Shown: piece by piece, positions 16,544 through 25,871 of the stretch
Layout of the letters: each line of letters opens with the position of its first letter
How positions within the stretch are numbered: position 1 is the first letter of the stretch
NCBI RefSeq assembly: GCF_016807185.1
Contig: NZ_JAEVYN010000002.1
Location: forward strand, 738,528-802,527
Direction: 5' to 3'
Length of the DNA stretch: 64,000 bases
Origin: Leptolyngbya sp. Cla-17
Lineage (GTDB): Bacteria; Cyanobacteriota; Cyanobacteriia; Leptolyngbyales; Leptolyngbyaceae
Position numbers and translations under genes: made by a program
Notes under the pieces: generated by a model
Told to the model about the DNA's origin: nothing
The model's database searches: none
What the model saw: only the letters and a program-made list of their open reading frames with translations

Positions 16544-17911
16544 ATGGCAGTTACCCAGGTAATTACCCTTAATCAATCGGAATATCATCATCACCTGACA
16601 ATTATTCCCCCGGTTTCGGGGCTTTCGCTGCGAGGGCGGATTCAAGTGCCAGGAGATAAATCCATTTCCCATCGAGCCCTAATGCTAGGGGCACTTGCAG
16701 AGGGCGAAACGGTGATTCACGGCTTACTGCTAGGGGAAGATCCCCGCAGCACAGCGAGTTGCTTTCAGGCAATGGGAGCAGAAATTTCTGCACTGAATAG
16801 TGATGAAGTCCGCGTGGGCGGAATTGGGTTGGGGAAACTCGTAGAACCGGTGGATGTGCTGAACGCAGGTAATTCTGGAACGACGCTGCGATTGATGTTA
16901 GGCATTTTAGCTGCTCATCCGGGGCGTTTTTTTACGGTTACAGGAGATGGATCGCTGCGATCGCGCCCGATGTCGCGGGTCGTTAAGCCATTGCAGCAAA
17001 TGGGGGGAGAAATTTGGGGACGTAAGGATAGTTCACTCGCACCCTTGTCCGTGCGAGGGCAAACCCTACGCCCGATTCACTATCAATCGCCAATTGCGTC
17101 TGCTCAAGTAAAATCCTGCATCCTATTGGCAGGGCTTATGGTAGAGGGCAAAATGACCGTAACAGAACCTGCACTCTCGCGGGATCATAGCGAACGGATG
17201 TTGAGGGCTTTTGGTGCTGAAATCGTCATTGATCCAGAGACCTGTAGCGCCACGGTGATTGGACCAGCAACCCTCCGGGGGCAAACTGTTGTCGTGCCGG
17301 GGGATATTAGCTCGGCAGCGTTTTGGCTCGTTGCCGGAGCAATCATTCCAGGATCAGATCTCACTATTGAAAATGTTGGCGTGAATCCAACCCGCACGGG
17401 CATTTTAGAAGCTTTGGCACTGATGGGCGCAGATATTACTCAGGAAAATCCGCGTGAAGTAGCTGGAGAACCAGTGGCAGATCTACGAGTACGCTATCGA
17501 CAAGGGCAAGGTGCGCCACTGCAAGCTTGCACGATTAACGGTGATTTGATTCCTAAATTAATTGACGAAGTGCCAATTTTGGCGGTGGCGGCGACGTTTG
17601 CAAATGGCACAACCATCATTCGAGATGCAGCAGAATTACGAGTCAAGGAGAGCGATCGCATTACGGTAATGGCAACTCAGCTCAACCAAATGGGAGCCAA
17701 CATTACCGAACTCCCCGACGGCATGGAGATTACAGGTGGAACACCCCTAACTGGAACTGAAGTAGATAGCCACACCGATCATCGAATTGCTATGAGCCTT
17801 GCGATCGCCGCCCTCACTGCCAAAGGAACAACCACAATACATCGGGCAGAAGCAGCCGCAATTTCCTATCCATCGTTTGTAGCCACCTTGAAACAAGTGG
17901 TGCAACAGTAA
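16544..17911 (+). CDS. aroA: 3-phosphoshikimate 1-carboxyvinyltransferase (EPSP synthase)
   Basis: The enzyme joins phosphoenolpyruvate to shikimate-3-phosphate in the shikimate pathway to aromatic amino acids. The 455-residue protein shows the family motifs: VPGDKSISHRALMLGALAEG, LNAGNSGTTLRLMLG, GDGSLRSRPM, SAQVKSCILLAGL, EPALSRDHSERM and a DEVPILAVAATFA catalytic Asp region, then RVKESDRI and TDHRIAMSLAIAA. The two inverse alpha/beta domains are complete. The ATG at 16544 gives an N-terminal extension of about 25 residues before GLSLRGRIQVPGDKS; a slightly later start is possible. Confidence 0.96.
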   Translation: MAVTQVITLNQSEYHHHLTIIPPVSGLSLRGRIQVPGDKSISHRALMLGALAEGETVIHGLLLGEDPRSTASCFQAMGAEISALNSDEVRVGGIGLGKLVEPVDVLNAGNSGTTLRLMLGILAAHPGRFFTVTGDGSLRSRPMSRVVKPLQQMGGEIWGRKDSSLAPLSVRGQTLRPIHYQSPIASAQVKSCILLAGLMVEGKMTVTEPALSRDHSERMLRAFGAEIVIDPETCSATVIGPATLRGQTVVVPGDISSAAFWLVAGAIIPGSDLTIENVGVNPTRTGILEALALMGADITQENPREVAGEPVADLRVRYRQGQGAPLQACTINGDLIPKLIDEVPILAVAATFANGTTIIRDAAELRVKESDRITVMATQLNQMGANITELPDGMEITGGTPLTGTEVDSHTDHRIAMSLAIAALTAKGTTTIHRAEAAAISYPSFVATLKQVVQQ

Positions 17912-18094
17912 AAAAAAGCATTGATTAAGTTTTGCTAAAACATGTGATCTTTTTCGGGAAAATCTCAGCTTTCAATCATCCTTCTATAAACTGATATGAA
18001 TTCATGAAGCCATCCAAATTTATCGGGTGGTATTTGCACAGCATTCTGTTTTTTGTTCAAATTTAGTTAATTTTTTTAATTTAAGGAGTCCAGC

Positions 18095-18466
18095 ATGGCA
18101 GTTCCCCAGAGTCAAACTATCAGCCAATCAAACTATGGCTTGATGTTAAAAAGCTTTTTATTATGGACTGGAATTTTGACTGTATGCTTGCTAATCGCCG
18201 GGTTTCCAATTGGAATATTGATCGTCACGGTTGGTTCATTGCTGGCAATGGTGCTGCATGAAATCTTGCCAGGAAGCAGTCTTGTGATGATTGTAGGCAG
18301 CTTCACCACCGTCCAGCTAATTGGGGTAATGATTGTGGCAGCGATGCTGACCTTGAAGGGAACTCATCCGAGTGATGTCACCTGGTTACCCTGGCTAAGT
18401 GGTCAGTCTAATCCCCAAAATTATTCAGTCTATGCAGCTTGCCCACTAACCTGTGAAGTCAAGTAA
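18095..18466 (+). CDS. small membrane protein, function unknown
   Basis: The protein has 123 residues and is preceded by a strong ribosome binding site (AAGGAG, 6 bases before the ATG). Two or three hydrophobic segments cover residues 20-85 (WTGILTVCLLIAGFPIGILI; VGSLLAMVLHEIL; LIGVMIVAAMLTL). The C-terminus is polar with two Cys (YAACPLTCEVK). I do not recognise it. A strong hairpin terminator follows 28 bases after the stop, so it is probably a single-gene transcript. Confidence 0.7.
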   Translation: MAVPQSQTISQSNYGLMLKSFLLWTGILTVCLLIAGFPIGILIVTVGSLLAMVLHEILPGSSLVMIVGSFTTVQLIGVMIVAAMLTLKGTHPSDVTWLPWLSGQSNPQNYSVYAACPLTCEVK

Positions 18467-18494
18467 GCTAGCAATCACTTACGAAATTAACTCG

Positions 18495-18523
18495 GAAAAA
18501 GCCCGGTCAAACCGGGCTTTTTC
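18495..18523 (+). terminator. rho-independent terminator
   Basis: A perfect 13-bp stem (GAAAAAGCCCGGT, loop CAA, ACCGGGCTTTTTC) has a GC core and a U-rich 3' arm. It closes the small membrane-protein gene ending at 18466. Confidence 0.9.
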
Positions 18524-18672
18524 ATGGTTTTTAAGTTGACTTCTTACTATTCGCTAATCTTGTACAGTGCGAAGATTACTAACAGCAGACGACTACAAAA
18601 GTTAGCTCTTAGCATCGCCTGGGCAAGGTATGTCTTTAACCCAACTGGGCGAGTGCTCTAGGGATATAGGAA

Positions 18673-19140
18673 ATGAAGATCAATCAATTCTCAACTTTAA
18701 GCTGTATGACTGTATTCAGTCTGGCTCTAATGAGTTGTGGAGAAAAAGTCAAAGTTGAATCATATGCTAATTCTGGCGTATATGTTTCTGGGTCAGCCGA
18801 CATTAATATTTCAACAACTAAAGAAGGTTCAGACACAGAATGCCAACACATCTATAAGCTGGCAACGAATGCCAGTTCCGATGCACAAATGCTTGGGTTG
18901 TTCCTATCAAATTCAGATAGGAATCCGCAAATAGAGCGCAAGCTCACTGAGATTAAGCAAGATCTCGATCAACTTCAATCAGCAACTATTAACGATCCAT
19001 CAATTATTTCGCTGCGGTCAGAATATGTTTCAATTATGCAGATGGCGCTTCAGCCTGTTGAGGCTTGGTCAGCAAGTAAGGCTGAAACTCAGCGCCAGCA
19101 GATCACTGAAACTTTCAGTACTCATATGAAATCCGGCTAA
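18673..19140 (+). CDS. putative lipoprotein with C-terminus replaced by IS630 end
   Basis: The 155-residue product has a lipoprotein signal (CMTVFSLALMSC, lipobox LMSC) followed by a mature domain of about 130 residues containing CQHIYKLATNASS and helical segments (IERKLTEIKQDLDQLQS). The family is not recognised. The IS630 element begins at 19127, inside the frame, so the last four residues (MKSG) and the stop come from the IS. Joining the flanks at the TA target restores a frame ending HINYQKRLIFV, about nine residues longer than the present one. The protein is therefore altered only at its extreme end and may still function. Confidence 0.65.
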   Translation: MKINQFSTLSCMTVFSLALMSCGEKVKVESYANSGVYVSGSADINISTTKEGSDTECQHIYKLATNASSDAQMLGLFLSNSDRNPQIERKLTEIKQDLDQLQSATINDPSIISLRSEYVSIMQMALQPVEAWSASKAETQRQQITETFSTHMKSG

Positions 19141-20259
19141 GTAGTTATCGTTAAGCATTAGCTTCCTGCCACCAGTGAAAATGAGTCAGACCTCGAATAA
19201 ATTCGTGCTGTTTAAGCAGTGCACAGCAGCGGTCACAGAGTACTTGTTCAAGGTCTTCAATCTTCTCAAAGATACGATTTACAATCGGTTCATCCAAAAT
19301 TGACCACAGGCGTTCTGCGGGCTGTAACTCAGGTGAATAGGGGGGGAGAAATTCCAGGTGCAAACCTTCGGGTAATACTACCTTGTCACTCGTGTGCCAA
19401 CCCGCTTGGTCAACGCTCAATAAAACATGTTTGTGCTGACCCAATCCAAAATGCTGAGCAAAATCTGCTAAGACTCGATTGAACAAGTCGATGTTGACTT
19501 TGGGCATGATCCACCAGTACGTCTCGCCGGAGGCAGGATGAACAAAACCGTAGACCCAGACCCACTCATAACGCCACTGCACTTTAGCAATTGGGTTTTC
19601 CCACCAAGGCACCCAGATGCGCCGCAGCACGGGCTTGAGACCGATTCGATGTTCATCCATTGCCCAGAGTTGAATCTCTGCCTGAGGATACTGCTGACGC
19701 AACTGCTCTACTCGCACGGGCAGTTTTTTTTCCAGGCTTCCTGTTCTTGCGGGTCTTGCTGCTGATGCTCAGGGCGCGGCACTCGCAGGCGAAACTCCAT
19801 CTGCTTGAGGTATTCCCACCCTCGCTGAGGCGACACTGGACGCTCGAGCACTCGACTCATCCAATCGGCAACCTTGCGTCCATTCCACAAGCCGTTTTCA
19901 GTCGTAGGCGTTGCAATCGCTTGCAGGAGTTGGGCTTGTTGAACTTCATCGAGTAAAGGTTCGGCTCCACAATTGTGCTGCCGACCATCCCCCACACTTG
20001 CTTCTCCCTTTCGATTGTAGCGATTGGCTATCACCCGTATCCAGCGCAACGAATACCCCGTTACCTCGCGCACCTCTGCCGTCCGCTTGTCCTTCGCCAG
20101 TAGCCACAGAATTTGGTACTGACTACGTTCGATCCCCTCTTTCGCTTGACGATACCGCTCCTCCAATTCTTCACAACTGAGATGAGGCTCAAGGGTTAGG
20201 CGTTTGGGCATAGGACTTTCTAGGCTAACTTTATGCAGTAAGTTTACACCCGGATTTCA
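19127..20259 (-). mobile_element. IS630-family insertion sequence (type beta, 1133 bp)
   Basis: Inverted ends TGAAATCCGG[C/G] are flanked by TA on each side (19125-19126 and 20260-20261). The element is different in sequence from type alpha. It interrupts the last codons of the lipoprotein gene at 18673. Confidence 0.87.
19151..20211 (-). CDS. IS630-family transposase, two frames joined by -1 slippage
   Basis: The N-terminal frame (20211-19708, 167 residues) begins MPKRLTLEPHLSCEELEERY and holds the helix-turn-helix region and WNGRKVADWMSR. The C-terminal frame (ending 19151) has the DDE domain: IQLWAMDEHRIGLKPVLRR, VLLSVDQAGWHTS and PPYSPELQPAERLWSI. They overlap at a run of eight A residues on the coding strand (about 19724-19731), a likely programmed -1 site. 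Its closest relative in the window is the intact single-frame transposase at 33126-34199. Confidence 0.85.
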
Positions 20260-20261
20260 TA

Positions 20262-20602
20262 TCAACTATCAAAAGCGATTGATTTTCGTATGAAGCGGAT
20301 GTTTATAGAAAATTGCCAGCGTTGATAGCAGGACTATTTTGTTTTCATAAGATGATCTGTGAGAAAGTCCTTTGATTGTTTTGAGGGTTGCTGCACAGAA
20401 ATTGATAGTTTGTCTACTGTTCTCCCTCATGAAGATTGACTAACCAAAAGTATCAATCCACTGGGAAACATCACTGATTTGCTATTAATGGCTTCTTTTG
20501 TAAATTAGCTGATAGAAAGTTGAGCGGCGGCATCTGTCATCCGCGGCTCGGCTATACTGAAAGTCCAGATTATTTGTATTTCTACTCAAATCTTTATTCA
20601 AA
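20262..20602. promoter_or_regulatory. gene-free region upstream of clpB
   Basis: These 341 bases contain no convincing reading frame. They are AT-rich and must hold the clpB promoter. I looked for a CIRCE element (TTAGCACTC-N9-GAGTGCTAA) and did not see one. The left 35 bases appear to be the original 3' end of the lipoprotein gene displaced by the IS. Confidence 0.4.
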
Positions 20603-23257
20603 ATGCAGCCCACCGACCCGAATAAGTTTACTGACAAAGCTTGGGAAGCGATCGTTCAAGCACAGGATGTAGTCCGCCGATACAAACATCAGCAGCTTGA
20701 AGTTGAACATTTAATGGTTGCTTTGCTAGAGCAAAAAGATGGGCTGGCGGCAAAGATTTTGAGTAAAGCGGGAGCGGAAACGCAGCGCTTGTTCCAGCAG
20801 ATCGACGATTTCACTAAGCGGCAGCCCAAAGTAGCCAGCAGTGAGCAGTTGTATTTAGGGCGCAATTTGGATGTGCTGCTCGATCGCGCCGAAGAAGCCC
20901 GCGCTAAGTTTCAGGATGAGTTCATCTCGGTGGAACACATGCTGCTGGGGTTTGTGGTTGATCCCCGTTTGGGGATGCGATTGATGCGGACCTACGAGCT
21001 TGACCCTAAAAAGCTAGAGGTGATTATCAAAGAGGTGCGTGGTAGCCAGAAAGTCGTGGATCAAAACCCCGAATCTCGCTATGGTGCATTGGAGAAGTAT
21101 GGGCGTGACCTGACTGAACAGGCAAAAGCAGGCAAGATAGATCCCGTGATTGGGCGTGATGAAGAAATTCGCCGCGTGGTGCAGGTGTTGTCTCGCCGGA
21201 CGAAGAATAACCCGGTGTTGATTGGTGAACCAGGAGTTGGCAAAACCGCGATCGCCGAGGGATTGGCACAGCGGATCATCAATGGCGATGTGCCCGAATC
21301 GCTGAAAAACCGCAAGCTGATTGCGCTGGATATGGGTTCATTAATTGCCGGAGCTAAATATCGCGGTGACTTTGAAGATCGGCTGCGATCGGTGCTCAAA
21401 GAAGTCATGAGTTCTGATGGGCAAATTGTTCTGTTCATCGACGAATTGCATACTGTCATCGGCACGGGTTCTACCCAAGGCGCAATGGATGCCGGAAATC
21501 TGCTGAAACCCATGCTGGCAAGGGGTGAACTCCGCTGTATTGGCGCAACCACCATCGATGAATACCGCAAATACATTGAAAAAGATGCCGCTTTGGAGCG
21601 CCGGTTTCAGCAGGTGTTGGTGAAAGAACCCAGCGTGGAAGACACCATTTCCATCCTGCGCGGTTTGAAAGAACGTTATGAAGTGCATCACGGGGTTAAG
21701 ATTACTGATTCTTCTCTCGTTGCTGCTGCCACTTTGTCATCACGTTACATTGCCGATCGCTTTTTGCCTGACAAAGCGATCGATCTGGTAGACGAAGCGG
21801 CTGCCAAGCTGAAAATGGAGATTACCTCCAAGCCTGTAGAACTGGAAACCATTGATCGCCGCTTAATGCAGCTAGAAATGGAAAAGCTTTCCCTGGAAGG
21901 GGAAGGACAACTGGGAATGTTGGCTTCCACACGCGCCTCCAAAGAGCGGCTGGATCGAATTGAGCAAGAGATTTTGGATCTGCAAATCAAGCAAGAAATC
22001 CTCAGCACCCAGTGGCAAGGCGAAAAGCACGTACTTGAAGAAATCAAAAAGCTCAAAGAAGAAGAAGATAAACTGCGGGTGCAAATTGAGCAAGCAGAAC
22101 GCGCCTATGACCTAAATATTGCTGCCCAACTAAAGTACGGCATGTTAGAAAAAGTGCAGCGCGATCGCGAAGCCCAAGAAGCAAAACTCTTAGAAGTTCA
22201 GGCTCGCGGCTCGGCATTGCTACGAGAACAGGTCACCGAGGCTGACATTGCTGAAATCGTTGCCCGCTGGACAGGCATCCCTGTAAATCGCTTGTTGGAA
22301 TCGGAGCGGCAAAAGTTGTTGCAGTTAGAAACGCATCTGCATGAGCGTGTGATTGGTCAAAACGAAGCGGTGGAAGCCGTGTCTGCCGCCATTCGTCGCG
22401 CCCGTGCAGGCATGAAAGATCTGGGTCGTCCCATTGGTTCTTTCTTATTTATGGGACCTACTGGCGTAGGCAAGACTGAGCTAGCGCGTGCCCTCGCCCA
22501 ATTTCTGTTTGACTCGGACGACGCCTTGATTCGGCTGGATATGTCGGAATACATGGAGAAGAACTCTGTCATGCGGGTCGTGGGTTCTCCTCCAGGGTAT
22601 GTAGATTCGGAAAGAGGCGGACAACTGACTGAGGCGGTTCGTCGCAAACCCTACTCTGTAGTGCTATTGGATGAAATTGAGAAAGCCCATCCTGACGTAT
22701 TCAATATATTTCTGCAAATGTTGGATGATGGTCGAATTACAGATGGACTGGGGCGTACAGCAGATTTCTGCAATACCGTCATTGTCATGACTAGTAATAT
22801 TGGCAGCGAATTCATCCTGGATGTATCGGGCGATGACGATCGCTATGAGGAAATGCAAAAGCGCGTCAATGCTGCCCTACGGAAACATTTCCGCCCAGAA
22901 TTTCTTAACCGGATTGATGATCTGATCATCTTCCATGCCTTGGGTCGCGGCGAGCTGAGTCAGATTGTGGGGCTACAAATCCTCAAAATTCAGGCAATGC
23001 TGTCGGATCAAAAACTGAAGCTGGAAATTACACCCGCCGCTCAAGACCACATTGCTGCTGCTGGATACGACCCAACCTATGGCGCTCGTCCACTCAAACG
23101 GGCGATTCAGCGCGAACTGCAAAACCCGATCGCCACCAAAATTTTGGAAAATACGTTTGCCGAAGGTGACACCATCATGATTGATGTGGCGGACGGCAAA
23201 CTGGTGTTTGATCAAAAGACAATGGTGGTTAGCAACCAGCTTTCATCCGTTAACTAA
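20603..23257 (+). CDS. clpB: ATP-dependent disaggregase ClpB
   Basis: ClpB is a hexameric AAA+ chaperone that extracts polypeptides from aggregates together with DnaK. The 884-residue protein has the N-domain (1-145), NBD1 with Walker A GEPGVGKTAIAEG and Walker B VLFIDELHTVIG, a long coiled-coil middle domain (about 400-530; EEIKKLKEEEDKLRVQIEQA), and NBD2 with Walker A GPTGVGKTELA, Walker B VVLLDEIEKAHPD and the sensor region RPEFLNRIDD. The middle domain separates it from ClpC/ClpA. Cyanobacteria usually have two clpB genes; I cannot say which this is. Confidence 0.97.
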   Translation: MQPTDPNKFTDKAWEAIVQAQDVVRRYKHQQLEVEHLMVALLEQKDGLAAKILSKAGAETQRLFQQIDDFTKRQPKVASSEQLYLGRNLDVLLDRAEEARAKFQDEFISVEHMLLGFVVDPRLGMRLMRTYELDPKKLEVIIKEVRGSQKVVDQNPESRYGALEKYGRDLTEQAKAGKIDPVIGRDEEIRRVVQVLSRRTKNNPVLIGEPGVGKTAIAEGLAQRIINGDVPESLKNRKLIALDMGSLIAGAKYRGDFEDRLRSVLKEVMSSDGQIVLFIDELHTVIGTGSTQGAMDAGNLLKPMLARGELRCIGATTIDEYRKYIEKDAALERRFQQVLVKEPSVEDTISILRGLKERYEVHHGVKITDSSLVAAATLSSRYIADRFLPDKAIDLVDEAAAKLKMEITSKPVELETIDRRLMQLEMEKLSLEGEGQLGMLASTRASKERLDRIEQEILDLQIKQEILSTQWQGEKHVLEEIKKLKEEEDKLRVQIEQAERAYDLNIAAQLKYGMLEKVQRDREAQEAKLLEVQARGSALLREQVTEADIAEIVARWTGIPVNRLLESERQKLLQLETHLHERVIGQNEAVEAVSAAIRRARAGMKDLGRPIGSFLFMGPTGVGKTELARALAQFLFDSDDALIRLDMSEYMEKNSVMRVVGSPPGYVDSERGGQLTEAVRRKPYSVVLLDEIEKAHPDVFNIFLQMLDDGRITDGLGRTADFCNTVIVMTSNIGSEFILDVSGDDDRYEEMQKRVNAALRKHFRPEFLNRIDDLIIFHALGRGELSQIVGLQILKIQAMLSDQKLKLEITPAAQDHIAAAGYDPTYGARPLKRAIQRELQNPIATKILENTFAEGDTIMIDVADGKLVFDQKTMVVSNQLSSVN

Positions 23258-23406
23258 GGTAGTTGTGTGTCCAAGTATGGACCAATAACCTCTATTTGGC
23301 GGGAACCTGGAATGACTGATATTCCCTCGTCGCCAACCATTCATGCGGCGGTTTAGCCAGTAAAAATCTGTTGCTAACTCTGACTAGAGGACTCAGCAAT
23401 TGACTT

Positions 23407-23628
23407 ATGCTCCTATTTGGATTGCGCTCAACGTATGGCTTGATTGGCGATCTATTTGCAATCGCGCTGATTTTGGAGTTTGTCACCCCACCCGAATATG
23501 TGATTGGCTACTTGTACATTGGTGTGAGCCTGATAGCAAATGCGCGATTAAGTCGGTCTGCAACCTTTTGGGTGACTGCGATCGCAGTGAAACGTAATCC
23601 ATTCCCAAAGACTAGAAACTGGCGAATA
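23407..23628 (+). pseudogene. N-terminal remnant of a membrane sensor protein, cut by IS630
   Basis: The segment GDLFAIALILEFVTPPEYVIGYLYIGVSLIANARLSR resembles the membrane N-terminus common in cyanobacterial histidine kinases and hybrid sensors (PEY-x-x-GYLY, L-A-x-x-RLSR); quoted in parts it is LILEFVTPPEYVIGYLY and IANARLSRSATFW. After about 60 codons the frame loses similarity (KRNPFPKTRNWR) and meets the IS630 element at 23629. No kinase domain follows on the far side, so the rest of the gene is gone. The exact start is uncertain. Confidence 0.45.
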
Positions 23629-24578
23629 TAGCGCTACAAATCAGTGCTAGGACATATCATAGGGATGAGAGTGCATAGAGAAATTGCCCATGCCAGGACC
23701 CTACAGCGATGACCTTCGCCAAAAAGCGATCGCGGCAGTTGAGCGCGGAGAAGGCAAAAGTCATGTGAGTCAGATGTTCAACATCAGTCGTAACACCCTC
23801 GACCTGTGGCTGAAGCGAAAAGAGCAAACAGGAGAGTGCCGAGCGATTACTCACTATCAGCAGGGATGTAGACATAAAATCACAGATTGGCAACGGTTTC
23901 GTGAGTTTGTCCGAGAGCATGGCGGCAAGAGCCAAGGGGAAATGGCGAAGTTGTGGGGAGACGGGGTGAGTCAGCAAAACATCAGTGATGCGTTAGGTAA
24001 ACTTGGATTAAGTCGAAAAAAAAGACCTACGGCTATCAAGAACGCGATGACCTCAAGCGTCAAGAGTTTGAGGAACGCTTGAAGACAAAACCAACGGCTC
24101 AAGTGGTGTACGTTGATGAAGCAGGCATTGATAACCGAGAGGACTATGCCTACGGCTACTGCAAGGTTGGGCAACGCTTCCACGCGCTCAAATCGGGTAA
24201 ACGAACTGAGCGCGTCAGTTGGATTGCCGCACTCTGTCAAGGAAAGCTGATTGCTCCACTAACCTTTGAAGGTTCGTGCAACCGAGACTTATTCGAAATC
24301 TGGTTAGAGCAATGTCTGTTACCTCAATTGCAACCCGGTGATGTCATTGTGATTGACAATGCCAGTTTTCATCGCTCTCAATACATCACTGAACTGGTGG
24401 CTGAAGCAGGATGTGAGATCTGGTATCTGCCGACCTATTCTCCTGACTTGAACAAGATTGAGCGTTGGTGGTTTGTGCTCAAAAACTGGATGCGGCAACG
24501 GTGGGATGAATTTGACAACTTTCGGGATTGTGTCGATGCCGCGTTTAAGAACTGTCCTAACGTACTTTCGTAGTGCTA
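23629..24578 (+). mobile_element. IS630-family insertion sequence (type gamma, 950 bp)
   Basis: The inverted ends TAGC[G/A]CTAC are flanked by TA on both sides (23627-23628 and 24579-24580). The element carries a two-frame transposase. Its last 165 bases (24414-24578) recur, apparently without change, at 30663-30827, showing that another copy once sat in the downstream IS nest. Confidence 0.85.
23684..24573 (+). CDS. IS630-family transposase, two frames joined by -1 slippage
   Basis: The first frame (23684-24082) starts MPGPYSDDLRQKAIAAVERG and contains the HTH (VSQMFNISRNTLDLWLKRK). The second (to 24573) has the DDE domain: VVYVDEAGIDNREDYAYGY, VIVIDNASFHRS and LPTYSPDLNKIERWW. They join at eight consecutive A residues (24015-24024 region) by stepping back one base, which yields KKKTYGYQERDDLKRQEFE across the junction. 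Both halves look intact. Confidence 0.85.
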
Positions 24579-25041
24579 TAATCCAGCGCGATCGCATCCC
24601 CCTTAGCAAAGCCTTTAAGGTTTACTTTAACTAGCCTTAACCTGAACCTCATACCATTAGACCGTGAGAAGGCGTGCTAAAACCACATCCTCCAACAGGG
24701 TGGAATTAGCACTGTGCTCTCCATGTGGTGTGTTAAGAAGTGGTGTCATGAGAACAATTTTTTCCCTGCTGGTATTAGCTGGAGCAGTATGGTTAGGAGC
24801 GGACGAAGCGCTCCAGGCTCAAGAAAAATCTGCTGCAAGTTTACTGCGGGTTCAACCGCGTGGTTCTCTACGTTACACGTCTGACGGTGCTGGCTTTGAT
24901 CCCTACGTTCACTTTGAAGGATTTCTTCCCCTAGACCAACAGCCTGGAAGGAACCTGACCTTTTTAGATGGACGCTTACTGCTTTCCACCGACAACGGCA
25001 CCTTCAGCGGCAATGTCGTTTTGGCGCATCGGGTAATGTTC

Positions 25042-25863
25042 TAGACCTGTGGAAATGCGAGAATACAGACAGGCGTTTACCCGTGAACTTACAGCATGGT
25101 TTTAGAACCTGTTCTTTGTCCTGATTGTGGAAGCAATAACGTGGTCAAGCACGGTCGCTCTGAGGAGAGCAAGCAACGTTATAAATGTCGTAATTCGGAA
25201 TGCGCTCGCAGCACCTTCATTCGAGACTATGCTTACCGAGGCTACTTGCCCGAAGTCAAACAGCAGATTGTTGATATGGCAGTCAACGGGAGTGGCATCC
25301 GAGATACTGCACGAGTGTTGAAGATTAGTCCGACTACGGTGATTGAAGAGTTAAAAAAAAGATCGACATCTCAAAGCAGTCAATGAAGCTCGTCTAGCCC
25401 AGCTTGAACCGACTCAAACCATCGTCAAGCTGTGCCAATGGGAGGATGTAGAGGCAGAAGTGGATGAGATGGGTCGTTTTGTCCACTCCAAGCAACAGCA
25501 ACGTTGGTTGTGGCACGCCATTGATCATGCAACAGGCGAAGTATTGGCATATGTCTTGTCGAACCATCAAGACACGGCTTTTCTCGAACTCAAGTCATTG
25601 TTGGAGCCATTTGGGATTATGCAGTTCTATACGGACGGCTGGGGTGCTTATGAGCGACATCTGGAGCCAGCGTTTCATACCGTTGGTAAACACAATACTC
25701 AGACGATTGAGCGTAAGCATTTGACTTTACGGACTCGGATCAAGCGATTAGCTCGCAAAACTATTTGCTTTTCTAAGTCCATCTGGTTGCACGATGTAGT
25801 CATTGGACTGTTCATCAATCGCTATGAATTTGGCTTGCTGGTTTAGAGCTATCCACAGGTCTA
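25042..25863 (+). mobile_element. IS1-family insertion sequence, copy 2 (822 bp)
   Basis: Same element and ends (TAGACCTGTGGA / TCCACAGGTCTA) as copy 1, here with the transposase on the plus strand. It splits the surface-protein gene between codons ATG TTC and GAA GAC. Removing exactly 25042-25863 restores the frame, which implies no target duplication. Copy 1 sits at the same point relative to the intron but is inverted. Confidence 0.87.
25096..25846 (+). CDS. IS1-family transposase (InsA + InsB by -1 frameshift), copy 2
   Basis: InsA runs 25096-25386 and the InsB frame ends at 25846. Their translations match those of copy 1 at every residue I compared, including the zinc finger CPDCGSNNVVKHG and the DDE-domain segment YTDGWGAYERHL. 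The join is the A8 run after GAGTT near 25355. Identity with copy 1 points to recent transposition. Confidence 0.85.
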
Positions 25864-25871
25864 GAAGACGA

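Noticed and set aside
24690..24745. GGAATTAGCACTGTGCTC as a possible CIRCE/HrcA site before the surface gene
   Set aside because: Only one half resembles TTAGCACTC, the 9-base spacer is missing, and the gene is not a chaperone.
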